Shown here: positions 37,056 through 48,820 of the stretch, in pieces
Position numbering within the stretch: the first letter of the stretch is position 1
Layout of the letters: every line of letters begins with the position of its first letter
The notes under the pieces: model-generated
Database searches by the model: none
The model's input: the letters and a program-made list of their open reading frames with translations, nothing else
Told to the model about the DNA's origin: nothing
Origin: Acholoe squamosa
Taxonomy: Eukaryota > Annelida > Polychaeta > Phyllodocida > Polynoidae
Direction of reading: 5' to 3'
Assembly (NCBI GenBank): GCA_949317995.1
Contig: OX439038.1
Coordinates: forward strand, 58,734,813-58,798,812
DNA: 64,000 nt
Program-made: the position numbers and the translations under genes

Positions 37056-37539
37056 CATGTTCGTATTTTCCAGAGCTTTTTTGACTCTTATAGTCTATAC
37101 CGACAACATTAGTATCCGTGGGTATAGGGCTACACTAGCCATCTCGGGATCTCTTGTGCGAGCATTGCCAACCTGATGCAGTATCTTTAGGAGGTGAGAC
37201 TCCTCCACGCGAGTTTTGCAGAGAATTGCAGCTATTCTCACAAAAGGAGACACAGACACAAACTAAAGAGTGGTATTTGTTATCATTGCAAGGTAGAAAT
37301 TGTATGTTAAGGGAGCTATTTGTTTATCTGGGGAAGTGATTGTTTGTGATCTCTGCCCTGAGGACATTTTGGGGGAAGAGAGGTCACATGGCCTGATACC
37401 CGGACCTTAACCTTTTTTTAAGGTGAGTGACCTCCGTTACCATGATTAAGCATGTATAATTAAGGTGGAAACAAAAATAACCAATACTAGTCCAAAGGTA
37501 ATGAAAAAAAGAAACTGTATACCAAAAATCAGATTGATT

Positions 37540-38180
37540 GATGGTATATCTAATTTTCTAGAGAGGAAATACTGTAAAAAGGTGACCTCCATTACCGGTG
37601 ACCTCCGATACCACCCACCCCCATTTTCAGTGACCTCCATTTCCATAGCCTGCCCACCCACCTGAGTCAAGTGCCAATGTCAGCTTTAATATCCTAAGTT
37701 GGTCAACTCATTTTTGACACACTTTGAAATCCAAAAATTAGCTATTCCTTGGGTACAAGGTCATGACACATTTGACCTTGGCCAAGGTCAAGGTCACCCT
37801 TTTCAAGGTCAAACACCTAAATTTGCCAGAAATTAGCAAGGAAATCATGTTTATGGCTATAAAATTGGCGTTAATTAATTTTTTGGCATGCTGTAAAATA
37901 CTAAAATGGCCACATCTTTGAGTCTTTTTTCATGGTTTCAACAATGTTGACCTTAGACAAGGTCAAGGTCATCCTTTTCAAGGTCAAACATCATTGAAAA
38001 CAGCTGGGAAATTAAATGTATGACCATAAAACTTTAAATTCACTTTATGCCATGCTTTGAAATACTAAAGTGGTCTACTTGGTGAGTGCCTTTTCAAGGT
38101 CGTAACACAGTTGTCCTTGGCCAAGGTCAAGGCCATCCTTTTCAAGGTCAAACACCCTCAATTCAGCTGAAATTAGCAAA
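37540..38180. repeat. Repeats rich in AAGGTCAAGGTCA and TGACCTCC
   Basis: Three loose units about 160-175 bp apart each contain 'ggccaaggtcaaggtca' followed by 'ccttttcaaggtcaaac'. 'gtgacctccattacc' words sit upstream. AGGTCA is the nuclear-receptor half-site, but the repeat structure itself explains its abundance. The rest of 35470-39330 shows no gene. Confidence 0.65.
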
Positions 38181-39330
38181 AGACAAACAAATAATTATAA
38201 TGGCACAAATCACAGGTTAAAAATTCAGAGGAGTTACTAAAGGTGTTCACAAAGGATGATCTTGACCTACGCTATGTTCAACAATGTTAGAACTTTGAAA
38301 AAAAAAATATAAAAAAAAGAAGACAATTTTGACCCATCCTTATAAACTAAGGGATAGGCCACAGAGAAAAGAGTATTTAAAAAAAGGTCATCAAGAGCTT
38401 TTATTTCATATAATACACATTAATAAGAGCATAGGAAGTATATCGAAACCATTGTTGAAAGATATCATGCCAAATAACTTAAACTGAGAAATTGCCTCAT
38501 AAAGGCTCTGGTCCCATATTCACAAAACTAATAAATTTCAGGAAAATCAATCAGTCACTTTACGGTAATCACACTGATCAATATACTTTGTGTTACCCTG
38601 AACATATGTTTTGATAGTTCACCTTGCATCTTCTGAAAGCTGGTGGAGTGGCATTATCAATACAAATCTAAAGAAAAATCCAAATTTGGTTACCATGGCA
38701 ACCTGAAATACTCTGTTTGTTGTCATTAGTCAATATCCCCATTTATATCAGCATATTAGTCCCATCCAGCAGGATATATGATGACCAAGCTTACACCGGG
38801 GGGGATTGGGGTGTCTGGCCTGTTGACGGGCCTGCTGTCTGCCTGGTTGCTGCAATGGGCATGGCTAGTTTTAATATTTCACAGGGCATTTACAAGAAGT
38901 AAGAAATATAGTTAGTGCCATGGGATTGTTTGACCGTAGTCGATCAAAACTACTCATCACCATCACCGTCTGTTTGTGAGTGATTTACTGCCAAGCAGAG
39001 AAGCAAGCTCCAAGTCCAAGTGCAGCAAAGTACTTTAAGAATAGACAAAAAAGGAACAAAGGGAGCAAGTTTATCATTTTATTTTGGTGTGATCTGAGAT
39101 TCAAACTTAGCTTAAGACATTTAAGACAATACTTTATACAATGTTTTGGATTGTTTCAATTTGTGAAATGATGCTGGATTGATTTACCTAAAAATGATGA
39201 AATGGTAACATCCATATTGTTGAATTAAGATTACATGAATTAAGATCCCCGTTACTATTAACATAAGTGTTTTCGTGGGACCTTGATTAACCAACACATT
39301 CCTTATTCATTTTGCTGATTCAAATTCCAG

Positions 39331-41832
39331 TCCCTCCTACAATTTGGCTAATGCTTACCAACACAGTGGCAGTTCCATTGTAGGCTCGCTATTGTCTGAG
39401 GCAGACAGGAGCCTATATTTCTATGAACCTGGGATGAGGATGTATACAGCGACCTTTGGGTTCCCACCTTGGATAAGCCCTATCAGTCTCAGTTTTCATT
39501 CCAATGGATCTATTCGGCAAGAAGCAAGGTCATGTCTCCTGGATATGAATGTCGCAGGTTGACAGTAGGCAAGTAATGCTGTGTGTGCGGAAAGCCCAAT
39601 GTTCAATCTTGATTTTTCATTTTGATGTCACGGTTTCATAAATATTTTGGTAATAGATTTTTCTAACTTTGATGTTTACATTATAAATACAAGTCTGATA
39701 TTGAGAGGGGAATACAAGGAAACGTTTTCCATGGGAGTGGACATTTGCATTTTATGGTTAACTATGTTATTTACTTCCTTTCTAGTCTGTATAGGCTATG
39801 TGATACAAATATTTCCTTGGTTAAACCAATGGGACTGTCGCATCCAACATGAAACAATCTTTTTCCCCTCCATTTTCTTTTCTACATATAATATAAGCCT
39901 TTGTATCAATTTTCATGCTATCATCCATATTCTGCAATATCGGGTCAAAAAAAGGAGGTTTATAATCCGAATCTTCGATGTCATAGTTTATTTTTTCAAG
40001 TTTGATGTCAAAGTTATCATTAAGGGATGACTTGATGGATTGTGGCAGATCGCCAGATTTTTTTCCGGCCCCCCACCACTATGAAAATGATCGTGACCCC
40101 CGCTGACTAAGAACTGATATTGTAAAATGAGCCTCACCCCTTTTCAAAATGACCCCCTAAATCTAACCAGCCCCCCCCCCCACCTGGCAATAAATGACTC
40201 GTCCCTAACATCAAAGCTAGCTTCTAACAGTGATATCAGAGATAGAATAATTGATATTGCAAAAAATAAAATTTTGATTTCAAAGATAGAATCCTTAATA
40301 TGACTGGCAGAAACATTGATATCAGAGTAAGAATCTCTATCAATGTTAAAAACCATGTGAAATGCGATGTATACATTGTAAGATGTTCAACAAAGTTGCC
40401 CATAAACCAGATTCGACATCGGAGTAGAAAATGAAGAAAAAAGGAAATGTACAAACGTTTCTTCGTCGATAGCTAAAACTCCAAATTGAACGATTCTTGT
40501 GGTCTTCAAAGCTGTGCACCAACTCAGGTAATAGGTGAGGCTCCACTACGCGATTTTTGCCAAAAATCGGAGCTATTCTCACAAAAGCAGACACAAACAC
40601 AGATTATAGATTGGTACTTGTTATTATTTCAAGGTGTAAATAGAAGATTGAGAGAGCTTTTTGTTTATGTGGGGAAGGCTTTGTGTACAATCTCAGGCAC
40701 ATTTTTGTTGCAAAAAAATGTTTTTGTTTGCTAAATCAAGTTGACCTAATGTAAATATTGCAGACTTTCACACTGATGACTCTCTGCAACCCAATATCAG
40801 ACAGGTTTGATTTTTACAGTACAAGACCCTGCGATCTGTGTGACTGCTGTGTTGTTATTTATATTTTGCTGTGTTGATGTTTACATATTGAACTCCCACC
40901 CAATCACAGAGTCTGTGCAGGTGCAGGTTAGTTGGTAAATATCGCACACAAGGAGAGAGATCACCTACAAAATAACCCCTGAAATCTCATGTTTACAATT
41001 TTGAATCTCACATTTAGAATATAGGAATGTCAACACCCTATACCTTAGGAATGCTAGGGATAGAATTAGGTGAGAATGTACCAAAAAATCGCGTAGGGGA
41101 GCCTCACCTATTCTCACACGGCTTATTACAAGTGCTTTGCTTCAAAAAGCCCAATGAAAATACACCTATGTGATTCGGTGAAATATGTGCCACAAAAGGA
41201 GAAGTATACAGAAAACTGCAAGGCTTTCCACTTCATTGCCCTAAAGATGCTGAGTTATGAAATGGGGAACAGCCTGAAAATATTGCAGGGTACACCTCGA
41301 GTTTTCCTAATCCATTTACTCAGGGATCCACGTGGAATCATTAATTCATTTCTCAAGAGGACACGTGTTTTTGAGAATGGTACTCATTTTGAAATTCCCC
41401 TTGTGGCAGGCAGACATTACCGCCGAGAGGATGTTATCAAGATAGGCCTACGTTGAATCGCAAGGAGGATATGCAACCTCATGCGTCATAATCTTCACAT
41501 GCTACATACCATCCCAAATCTGTACAATAAAACAAAGGTAGTGTACTATGAGGACTTTGCTGCTGTTCCTATTGAATTTACCAAGGATCTATACAAAGGT
41601 GTTTTCCATGGATGTCCCAGTTTCAACATGGTCATGGCTGAAGTCAACAAGTATTGCAGGAAACTGTAGTACGCCAGATTCAAAAAAGAGATCAGTATTC
41701 TGTAGGAAGTACATGTATCTCCGACCAGATTCAAAGGGGACTGCAAATCTGTGGAAGACCCAGTTGTCACGAGAAAACATGGAAATTATAGACTTTGAGT
41801 GCATGCCCTTGTTCAAATATTTCAAAGGATAA
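39331..41832 (+). pseudogene. Carbohydrate sulfotransferase-like gene, disrupted (CHST1/3-type family)
   Basis: Three segments together resemble Golgi 6-O-sulfotransferases, which transfer sulfate from PAPS to sugars. Exon A (39331-39557) has the 5'-phosphosulfate-binding region: QHSGSSIVGSLL, then LYFYEP. A tentative exon B (40764-40804, DFHTDDSLQPNIRQ) repairs the phase. Exon C starts at 41133 (acceptor attacaag) and carries the 3'-phosphate-binding motif LIHLLRDPRGIINSF, then VVYYEDFAAVP. The C-terminal hallmark, LWKTQLS followed by a Cys and FKYFKG, ends at 41832. Two faults are visible. There is an in-frame TGA at 41454-41456. The frame also changes between about 41651 and 41705; a 55-base GT-AG intron there would restore it but is unusually short. 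The N-terminal membrane anchor is not found. It is either a decayed gene or a real one with unresolved exons. Confidence 0.62.
40529..41116. mobile_element. Inverted-repeat element inside the sulfotransferase locus
   Basis: ATAGGTGAGGCTCCACTACG near 40531 is matched in reverse by CGTAGGGGAGCCTCACCTAT ending near 41112, and the pairing extends inward ('gcgattttt', 'attctcac'). A related left half lies at 37180-37370. The tentative exon B falls inside this element, which either undermines that exon or means the element has been exonised. Confidence 0.5.
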
Positions 41833-42224
41833 ATCAGCTAAAGAAAACGTAAGCATCGTATAAGGGAAAGGTGCCTAATTTGGACCCCCTAAGCATTGTT
41901 TGCTGCCCAGTGATCGTTTCATTGAATCTGAATGTAAAATTGTTATACTTTGTGAGGGTATCATATAGCTTCCTGATGATAGCATAAAAACTAGGAATTT
42001 GGATTTCTTAAGTCAGAGTGTCAATTAAAAGAAAAGCCAAATGGTCCAATTTAGGCAACCATGTGCCTAAATGGGTATCCTAAATTGGACAAGTGTGCAT
42101 TTATTATTCTCTATTTCCTTTTATACCACGATTTCTGGCTTACACAGTGCTTTTTGGGGTCTATTCCCATCCACATATCTGTCAATATTGCACACCCTGT
42201 AGGCTTTACCATCGATTTTGTAAG

Positions 42225-42300
42225 GTGTGCTGTTATCCATGTAAGGCATGCTGTTATCCATGTAAGGCATGCTGTTATCCAGGATAACAGCACGCCTCTC
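42225..42300. repeat. Short tandem repeat ending in an inverted copy
   Basis: Three units of 'gtaaggcatgctgttatcca' are followed by the inverted form 'ggataacagcacgcct', so the last unit and its complement form a hairpin. Confidence 0.8.
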
Positions 42301-42465
42301 ATGTCCTCCCATGTCATATGTTACATGTTAAAACCAACAGACTATTTCATTGCCATGGTAGGGCTCGCACCTGCAACCTAAGATTCCTAGTCCAACCCCC
42401 TATGCATTGCGCCACAGGGACTGACGAGATACGCTCGGTTCGAACCACGTCTTGCTATGATACAA

Positions 42466-43020
42466 AGCCGTGTGCGCTGTCGCTGTCCGCTGCGGGGCGA
42501 GGAGGTGTATTATACACAAACATAACCGCGAGAAGCTTCTTTTTTTGCCGTGTGCGCTGTCGCTGTCCGCTGCCGGGCGAGGAGGTGTATTATACACAAA
42601 CATAACCGCGAGAAGCTTCTTTTTTCGCCGTGTGTGCTGTCGCTGTCCGCTGCCAGGCGAGGAGGTGTATTATACACAAACATAACCGCGAGACGCAGTG
42701 AACGGAGAAGGCGCGGTGGTCTAGTGGTTAGCGCTTTGTGCTCAGCCGCGTGAGGTACACGGTTCAAATCCCGGCCCGGACGCATCTTTTTTCGCCGTGT
42801 GCGCTGTCGCTGTCCGCTGCCGGGCGACGAGGTGTATTCTACACAAACATAACAGCGAGACGCATTGAAATCTTTTTTCGCCGTGTGCCACTGTTGCTGT
42901 CCGCTGCCGGGCGAGGAGGTGTATGTACACTATTTTTCGCCGTGTGCCGCTGCCAAGCCTAGCCGAGATGGGCCCTGTCGCTGTCCGCTGCCGGGCGAGG
43001 AGGTGTATGTACCTGTACAC
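42466..43020. repeat. 80-bp tandem array interrupted by a tRNA-like insertion
   Basis: About six units contain 'cgccgtgtgcgctgtcgctg', 'tccgctgccgggcgaggagg' and 'tgtattatacacaaacataa'. The first three are regularly 80 bp long. The later ones are shorter and follow the tRNA-like sequence at 42705-42785. GC- and CpG-rich compared with the flanks. Confidence 0.85.
42705..42785 (+). repeat. tRNA-derived SINE head or degenerate tRNA
   Basis: An A-box-like GTGGTCTAGTGGTTAGC and a B-box GGTTCAAATCC are spaced as in a tRNA promoter. The T-arm stem has mismatches and the acceptor ends do not pair well, so it is not a functional tRNA. It interrupts the 80-bp array. A second tRNA-like piece, on the minus strand, lies at about 42357-42420 (TGGCGCAATGCATAGGG and GGTGCGAGCCC). 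Confidence 0.5.
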
Positions 43021-43130
43021 ACAGTATGGCTGGCTTCGATCGAGTCCCGGGGGGAATAATTTTTGTTTTCAACTTGAATTTATTGGTATAATATTGATTA
43101 TTTATTGGTTTCGTGGTATAAAATACGTAG

Positions 43131-43203
43131 TCAATGGATAACTCATGACTTGTGTGTGTTAGCAAAGGCTAATAACACACATGTGTCATGAGTTATCCAT
43201 TGA
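43131..43203. repeat. Near-perfect 73-bp hairpin
   Basis: TCAATGGATAACTCATGAC pairs with GTCATGAGTTATCCATTGA, and the arms continue as gtgtgtgtta/taacacacat around a short loop. No promoter or mature RNA features can be claimed. Confidence 0.85.
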
Positions 43204-43537
43204 TTACTTGTTCAACACTGGAAATTTATCAAACTAGGGGGACTTTAGTATATATACAGAAGTGCCACTCACTGGCCGACAAAAATCAGGAAAACAGGAC
43301 TTCAGACATATTTTACCTTAAATCTCCATAGTCTATGATATTTAGGACTAATTTCTGGCAAAAGAAGAATAGATCAGGTTGCGATCAATGCTGACTTAAT
43401 TTCTGGCAAAAAAGTAAAATTGACGAGGATGTGCAAATTTGCGGAATTTAGGATATTTTTTAAGGAATTTTTTGTGATGAATTATTTTATTATGGTTAAG
43501 AAACCTAGTTACCATAGAACTATGTATGTATGCTGTC

Positions 43538-43661
43538 TGTAAGGGGTTATTGTATGGCATGACTAATAAAAAATCATGTTGCCTGTAAAGGGTTATGTAT
43601 GGCATGACTAATAAAACATCATGTTGCATCTTAGGGGTTATTGTAAGGCATGACTAATAAA
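43538..43661 (+). repeat. 124-bp direct repeat, left target-site duplication of the LINE
   Basis: Identical base for base to 47798-47921. It contains three variant units of the 46-bp minisatellite, and the same variants occur in the same order in both copies. That indicates duplication of one stretch rather than ordinary array similarity. Confidence 0.85.
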
Positions 43662-46600
43662 CCTTCCAAGGTCACTATAAACTGTTTCTCTTAAAACCCC
43701 AGTGGCCGTCACAGAAGAACCTCACATAGCGACCTGATCACTACAACCAATGAACTACACGCTGAGCAGACGCTACCCACCGGGATAAACGACACACATC
43801 ACCATGAGTATCTTACGTCGACATGGTTTGTCTCTCATTAACACACACCGATACTACCAAGGTAGGATCTATACATTTCCACCTGAACTATTGAATGCTG
43901 AAATGACTGCGTTTCATGCTGGAGCATGTTGCTGAGTCTGACACAACTGATACACTGACTGTCTTATAAGACCTAAGCTGCTACCTGCATCTAATCTGCC
44001 TCATATAATTCATCTCATAGATATGAAAACAAACTCTTATTGACTTTGATTTAAGTCGCACATTTCCTTCTCGTACATTATTAACAGTGCACAGCCTGAT
44101 TGTGCATCATATCATATGACTGGATGATATATAGCACATTAGTAACCCCATCGGCCCAAATTCTTACACCGAGTTGCTCACATTAACATATTCCCTGATT
44201 GATACGTCACACTGTTAAATGTTTACGCTGGTAACAACAGGTACTTATGCATAAAAGCTGACCATTATGAACTGTATCAATGACAACACATTCACATTGA
44301 TATTAGTGTATAAGGTATTAATATTGCACTATTGTTGGAAGTGACACGACATTATTAATTCTTGTATATAAATAGCTATGTTTGAGTGAAAAGCGTGATT
44401 ATGCAGTCAATGCATGTACACATACAGTTGGGTTACGGATGATTTGATAAGACATTTATTATATTTGTATGTATCATATATTGAATATCTGTGCGTGAAG
44501 ATACTATTGAGGTCTGCGGAGTCCCTCTTTAGTCCCATTGAGTAGATTCAAACCAAGCTTTCGGTGGCCCCTTTGGCCTAGGTTTGAGAATACTCCCTCG
44601 GCCCCTGGTTACTCCCCTGGTGACACAACTCGGGGAATACACCAACCCCCCCCCCCTCCATATACAGTTATCACCTGTATCATTATTAGCTGGAATGAAT
44701 GATATTGAGCGCAGACGCAACCTAGTACATGCACAGCAGTTCCTTGAAAAAACAAAAAGGATTAGTGTTTGTCAGTTGTAATGCACGCAGCCTGAACAGG
44801 AAAACACTTCTAGAAGTTAAATTAAGCTTAAACTGTGACTTTTTATGCATCTGCGAGTCCTGGACACAGCCGGGAACTGATAACAGTCTAGTCCATTGGG
44901 GGGGTAAAACAATATTCAGAAATGATCGAGTCAGCACAACGGGAGGGGGACTATTATGTAAGCAGTACACACGGTCCTTATTGTAATGTAAGGTGTGACC
45001 TACAGTTGATGGAAAAGGATATAGAAGTGCAAGCTATAGAATTTGACAAGCTAACTTATAAATCTATGATCATATTAAATATTTACAGACCACCAAAGGG
45101 TAATATTGCTGAGTTTATGGAGAAATTGAGTGCCACATTAAACGCGGTTGACAATAATAAATATGAAGTCTGGGTCATGGGTGATCTGAACATCAATGTG
45201 CGCGACAGGAATTCTAATGAATCCAATGAATTATTCGATAAATGTAGAGAGCATAGCATCAGAAGATTGATTGATGATATCACTAGGCCAAATGAAAGTG
45301 ACAATGGAGGTACCTGTCTGGACCAAATTATCACAGATTGTGATGTAGTAAGTAATCACGGAGTGCTTAATTCTATGGTTGCTGACCATTTTGCTATATT
45401 TGCATGTTGAAAAAAGCCGCGTGAATTCTATAACCCGATTGAATTTACAGGTAGATCATACAAACACTATGATTATGATGATATGAAGGAATATCTGTTA
45501 GACCTTGATTGGGATGAATTCTATGAGTCAACGGACCCTGAATTCCAGTGGCAATTCATGTATGAAGCACTAATTGAATATCTAGATGCCACCTGTCCTA
45601 TCAAATCCTTTACTATTAAAAAGGAACCTCAACCATGGATAACACAGGAAATTATTGAGTTGGTAAATGAGAGAAACGAGTTACTTATTGAATGGAAGCG
45701 GACACATAACAAAGACACCTTGAAAACAATACGGAGAATGAGAAACCGTAATCATAGGCAGCTCGAGCTAGCCCAAGGTGATTTTGTAATAAGGAAGTTA
45801 GAAGAATCCAGAGGGGATCCACATAAGTTCTGGCGTGAGGTTAATGCTCTGTTAAATCCTGTGTCCAAAAACCTTAATATAAATCTAGTAAATGACGTCA
45901 CTGGAGAGGTTATTCCTGCCGATAACACAGCTGAGTATATTAATGATTACTTCTCCCATATTGGAAGTGAATTGTTCAGTAAGCTACCTGTTGCAGGCCC
46001 AACAGCTGTCACAAGTATTGATGAGGTGGTCATAGATGCGGATGACAGAGACCTCCCCCTGCTTGATATAGTCAACAAGGAAACTGTCCTATCCCTGGTC
46101 AAAACTATCAACATTGACAAATCCAGTGGTATTGAAGGCATTAACAGCAGGGTTTTGAAAGATGCTTTATTATTTTTGGTGAAAGAATTGACTACTATGT
46201 ACAGAAACTCCATCCAGTATAGTGTTTTTCCCGCGTCCTGGGCCCGTGGTCTGCTCGTACCGATTCCCAAGAAGGGTAATCTCCAGTCAATAAAAAATTG
46301 GCGGCCCATAACATTATTGCCTATCCCAGGAAAACTCTTAGAAAAGATTCTACATAAAGAGATCTCAAATTACCTAGAGGAAAACAATGTACTCTGTAAA
46401 ACACAGTACGGATTCAGACCGGGTAAAGGCACAGCGGATGCAGTTTTTAATGTGGTAAATGATTTATTTGAGGCTAGGGATGATGGTCTGATCACCACTG
46501 CATGTTTCATCGATTTCTGTAAAGCGTTCGATTGTGTCCACCATCCCACTCTCCTACACAAGGTTGCAAGGTTGAATATACACAGCAAAGTAAAAAAATG

Positions 46601-47797
46601 GCTCATGAGCTATTTGTCTCATCGGGCACACGAAACTATTGCCAATAACGTCAAGTCCAGCACCAAAAATGTACAATATGGGGTCCCTCAGGGTTCCACA
46701 TTAGGCCCTCTGTTGTTTGTCATCTTCATTAATGATTTAGGCCCTGAAATAAAAAATTGTAAGTTTTGTATGTATGCTGATGACGTGATCTTATATGCCT
46801 TGGCAGACACAGTTGATGAATCAAGGCACCTACTTCAAGAGGACTTGGATAGAATACATACTTGGTGTGTGAATAACTATATGACTGTTAATGCCAGTAA
46901 GTCTATGTGCATGTATTTCGGAACTAAACATAGAGTGGGCAGACTACCTGGTCCTGATATGAAATTAGGTACAGATGTCTTACCAAATTGTGTTACTTAC
47001 CCATACCTGGGTGTGGAGTTGGACAGCTCCCTTAATATCTGTCATCATATCACCAAATTAAAGAAAAGTCTAGGCAACAGAATATATAAACTCAGTAAGC
47101 TCCGCAAATGTATGACTAAAGAAACCTGTATTAATATTTATAAAGTCACCGTAGTACCTGTAGCAGAATATTGCTCGTTTTATACTGGCAGCGGACAGCA
47201 GGCTGATCTCTTGAAACTACAACGACTTCAAAATCATGCTTTGAGGGTCTGCTGTAAAACGCGGGTACGAAATAAAAGTGTAGCTGAATTACACAGAGAA
47301 TGTAAGGTAGAGAGATTACAAGTAAGAAGGTCTAAACAACTTCTTCTAATGATGTGGAAGAAAGCATGCCAAGGTGAGGTGGTAGAGAGGCACAATATTA
47401 GAACTAGAGGTGATCTCAAGTTGAAATTCGCTATTAGACGTGCAAAAACTAGCGCCTATCAGCGCTCGCCATATTATCAAGGGGTGAAACTCTGGGACTT
47501 GCTAGATAAAGACACTCAGCGCTTACCAACCAAGCGGCGCTTTAAAGCAGCGATATCTAAGTTGAATATATATGAGTAATGGTATTGAGCCACCGACATT
47601 TATTGATGGGTTTGATGAATACATATAGAAGTGTAAGCTAACTATGGTTTCATTATATATTGAATGTTTTATAAGCAACTCGGTAGATTGGGCATACAGT
47701 TTGACTATAAGCACTTGTTGCCTGTACCGCCGGAGTGCGCGGAAAAACGTCCCATTGGGACGAGTTCATGAGAATAAAGTAATAATAATAATAATAA
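43662..47797 (+). mobile_element. Non-LTR retrotransposon (LINE), about 4.1 kb, with 124-bp flanking duplications
   Basis: The element fills the space between two perfect 124-bp direct repeats. Removing it and one repeat restores a continuous 46-bp minisatellite. It has a 5' region of about 1 kb, an apurinic-endonuclease-like domain and a reverse transcriptase. Its 3' end is AATAAAG followed by (TAA)n. Microsatellite tails and this domain order are typical of CR1/L2/jockey-type elements; the clade is inferred by eye. Non-coding 43662-44728 includes a short ATG frame at 43804. Confidence 0.88.
44729..47579 (+). pseudogene. LINE ORF: APE endonuclease + reverse transcriptase, broken by one frameshift and one stop
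   Basis: The N-terminal part (44729-44986, SCNARSLNRK, ICESW, FRNDR, TTGGG) is in a different frame from the rest, so a frameshift lies near 44940-44985. The endonuclease continues from about 44922 (NIYRPPKG, MGDLNINV, LDQIITD, ADHFAIF) to a TGA at 45408-45410. The same frame then resumes and runs to a TAA at 47577-47579. The reverse transcriptase shows KNWRPITLLP, the motif A region CFIDFCKAFD, motif B YGVPQGSTLGPLL and motif C YADDVILYA. The C-terminal region has a Cys-containing segment (CSFYTGSGQQADLLKLQRLQ). The product would nick the target and copy its own RNA into the break. The lesions make autonomous activity unlikely. Confidence 0.88.
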
Positions 47798-47921
47798 TGT
47801 AAGGGGTTATTGTATGGCATGACTAATAAAAAATCATGTTGCCTGTAAAGGGTTATGTATGGCATGACTAATAAAACATCATGTTGCATCTTAGGGGTTA
47901 TTGTAAGGCATGACTAATAAA
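47798..47921 (+). repeat. 124-bp direct repeat, right target-site duplication of the LINE
   Basis: Perfect copy of 43538-43661, directly after the (TAA)n tail of the LINE. The minisatellite continues without a break to its right. Confidence 0.85.
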
Positions 47922-48820
47922 ACATCATGTTGCTTGTAAAGGGTCATGGTATTGGTGCACCATGACGACATTAGATGGTGAATGTAGAGGCATTATGCAT
48001 GATGCACAAAGAGGCATATAGTTATATCAGTAATGTTTAGTGCCGTCTGGCATGGCGGGTGAGTCCTGTCACCTGGTGTTCCGGATAGGTGGCATCACCG
48101 ATCCAGGTCTATGGGACACCTGCCGACAAACCTAGGCATCCCTATATAAAGCTCTGCACTCCCCTACTACGTCATAGGCCATGTAGGCCTCCGTACATGC
48201 TACATGTAACAACACCTTTCCCTAACCACCATTTACAGGTTAACCGGAAGGTGTACTAAATAAAACCTGTTGGCATACACTCGGAATACTGTCGTGTTTC
48301 TTCCGAATAACGAGACTCGAACCTAGCTGGTAAAACCAAACCACCACAGTATGATTAAACATCATGTTGCCTGTAAGGGGTTATTGTATGGTATGATTAA
48401 ACACCATGTTGCCTGTACAGGGTTATTGTATGGTATGGTTAATAAAACACCTTGTCTCCTCTAAGGGGTTATTGTATGGTATGGATAATAAAACATCATG
48501 TTTCCTGTAAAGGGTTATTGTATGGTATGATTGATAAAACATCATGTCTCCTGTAAGGGGTTATTGTATGGTATGGTTGATAAACATTCGCCCGAAAAAC
48601 CTGGGTTGCTATATGAATGTATAGAGCCCTGGAACTTCAAAATCCCTGAAATCAGGGAATTCCCTGAAGACTTTCATCCCTGGATAAAACATCATGTCTC
48701 CTGTAAGGGGTTATTGTATGGCATGACTAATAAAACATCATGTCTCCTGTAAGTGGTTATTGTATGGCATGACTAATAAAACATCATGTCTCCTGTAAGG
48801 GGTTATTGTATGGCATGGTT

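Noticed and set aside
40764..40804. Exon B of the sulfotransferase as a firm call
   Set aside because: Phase and protein fit are good, but it is only 41 bases long and lies inside an inverted-repeat element, so it is mentioned only as tentative.
42061..42381. Overlapping frames across 'tgttatccatgtaaggcatg' repeats
   Set aside because: Repeat-generated; the peptide repeats follow the 20-bp DNA unit.
42705..42785. Functional tRNA gene
   Set aside because: The A and B boxes are good, but the T-stem has mismatches, the acceptor stem does not close and it sits in a tandem array, so I treat it as a SINE-type derivative.
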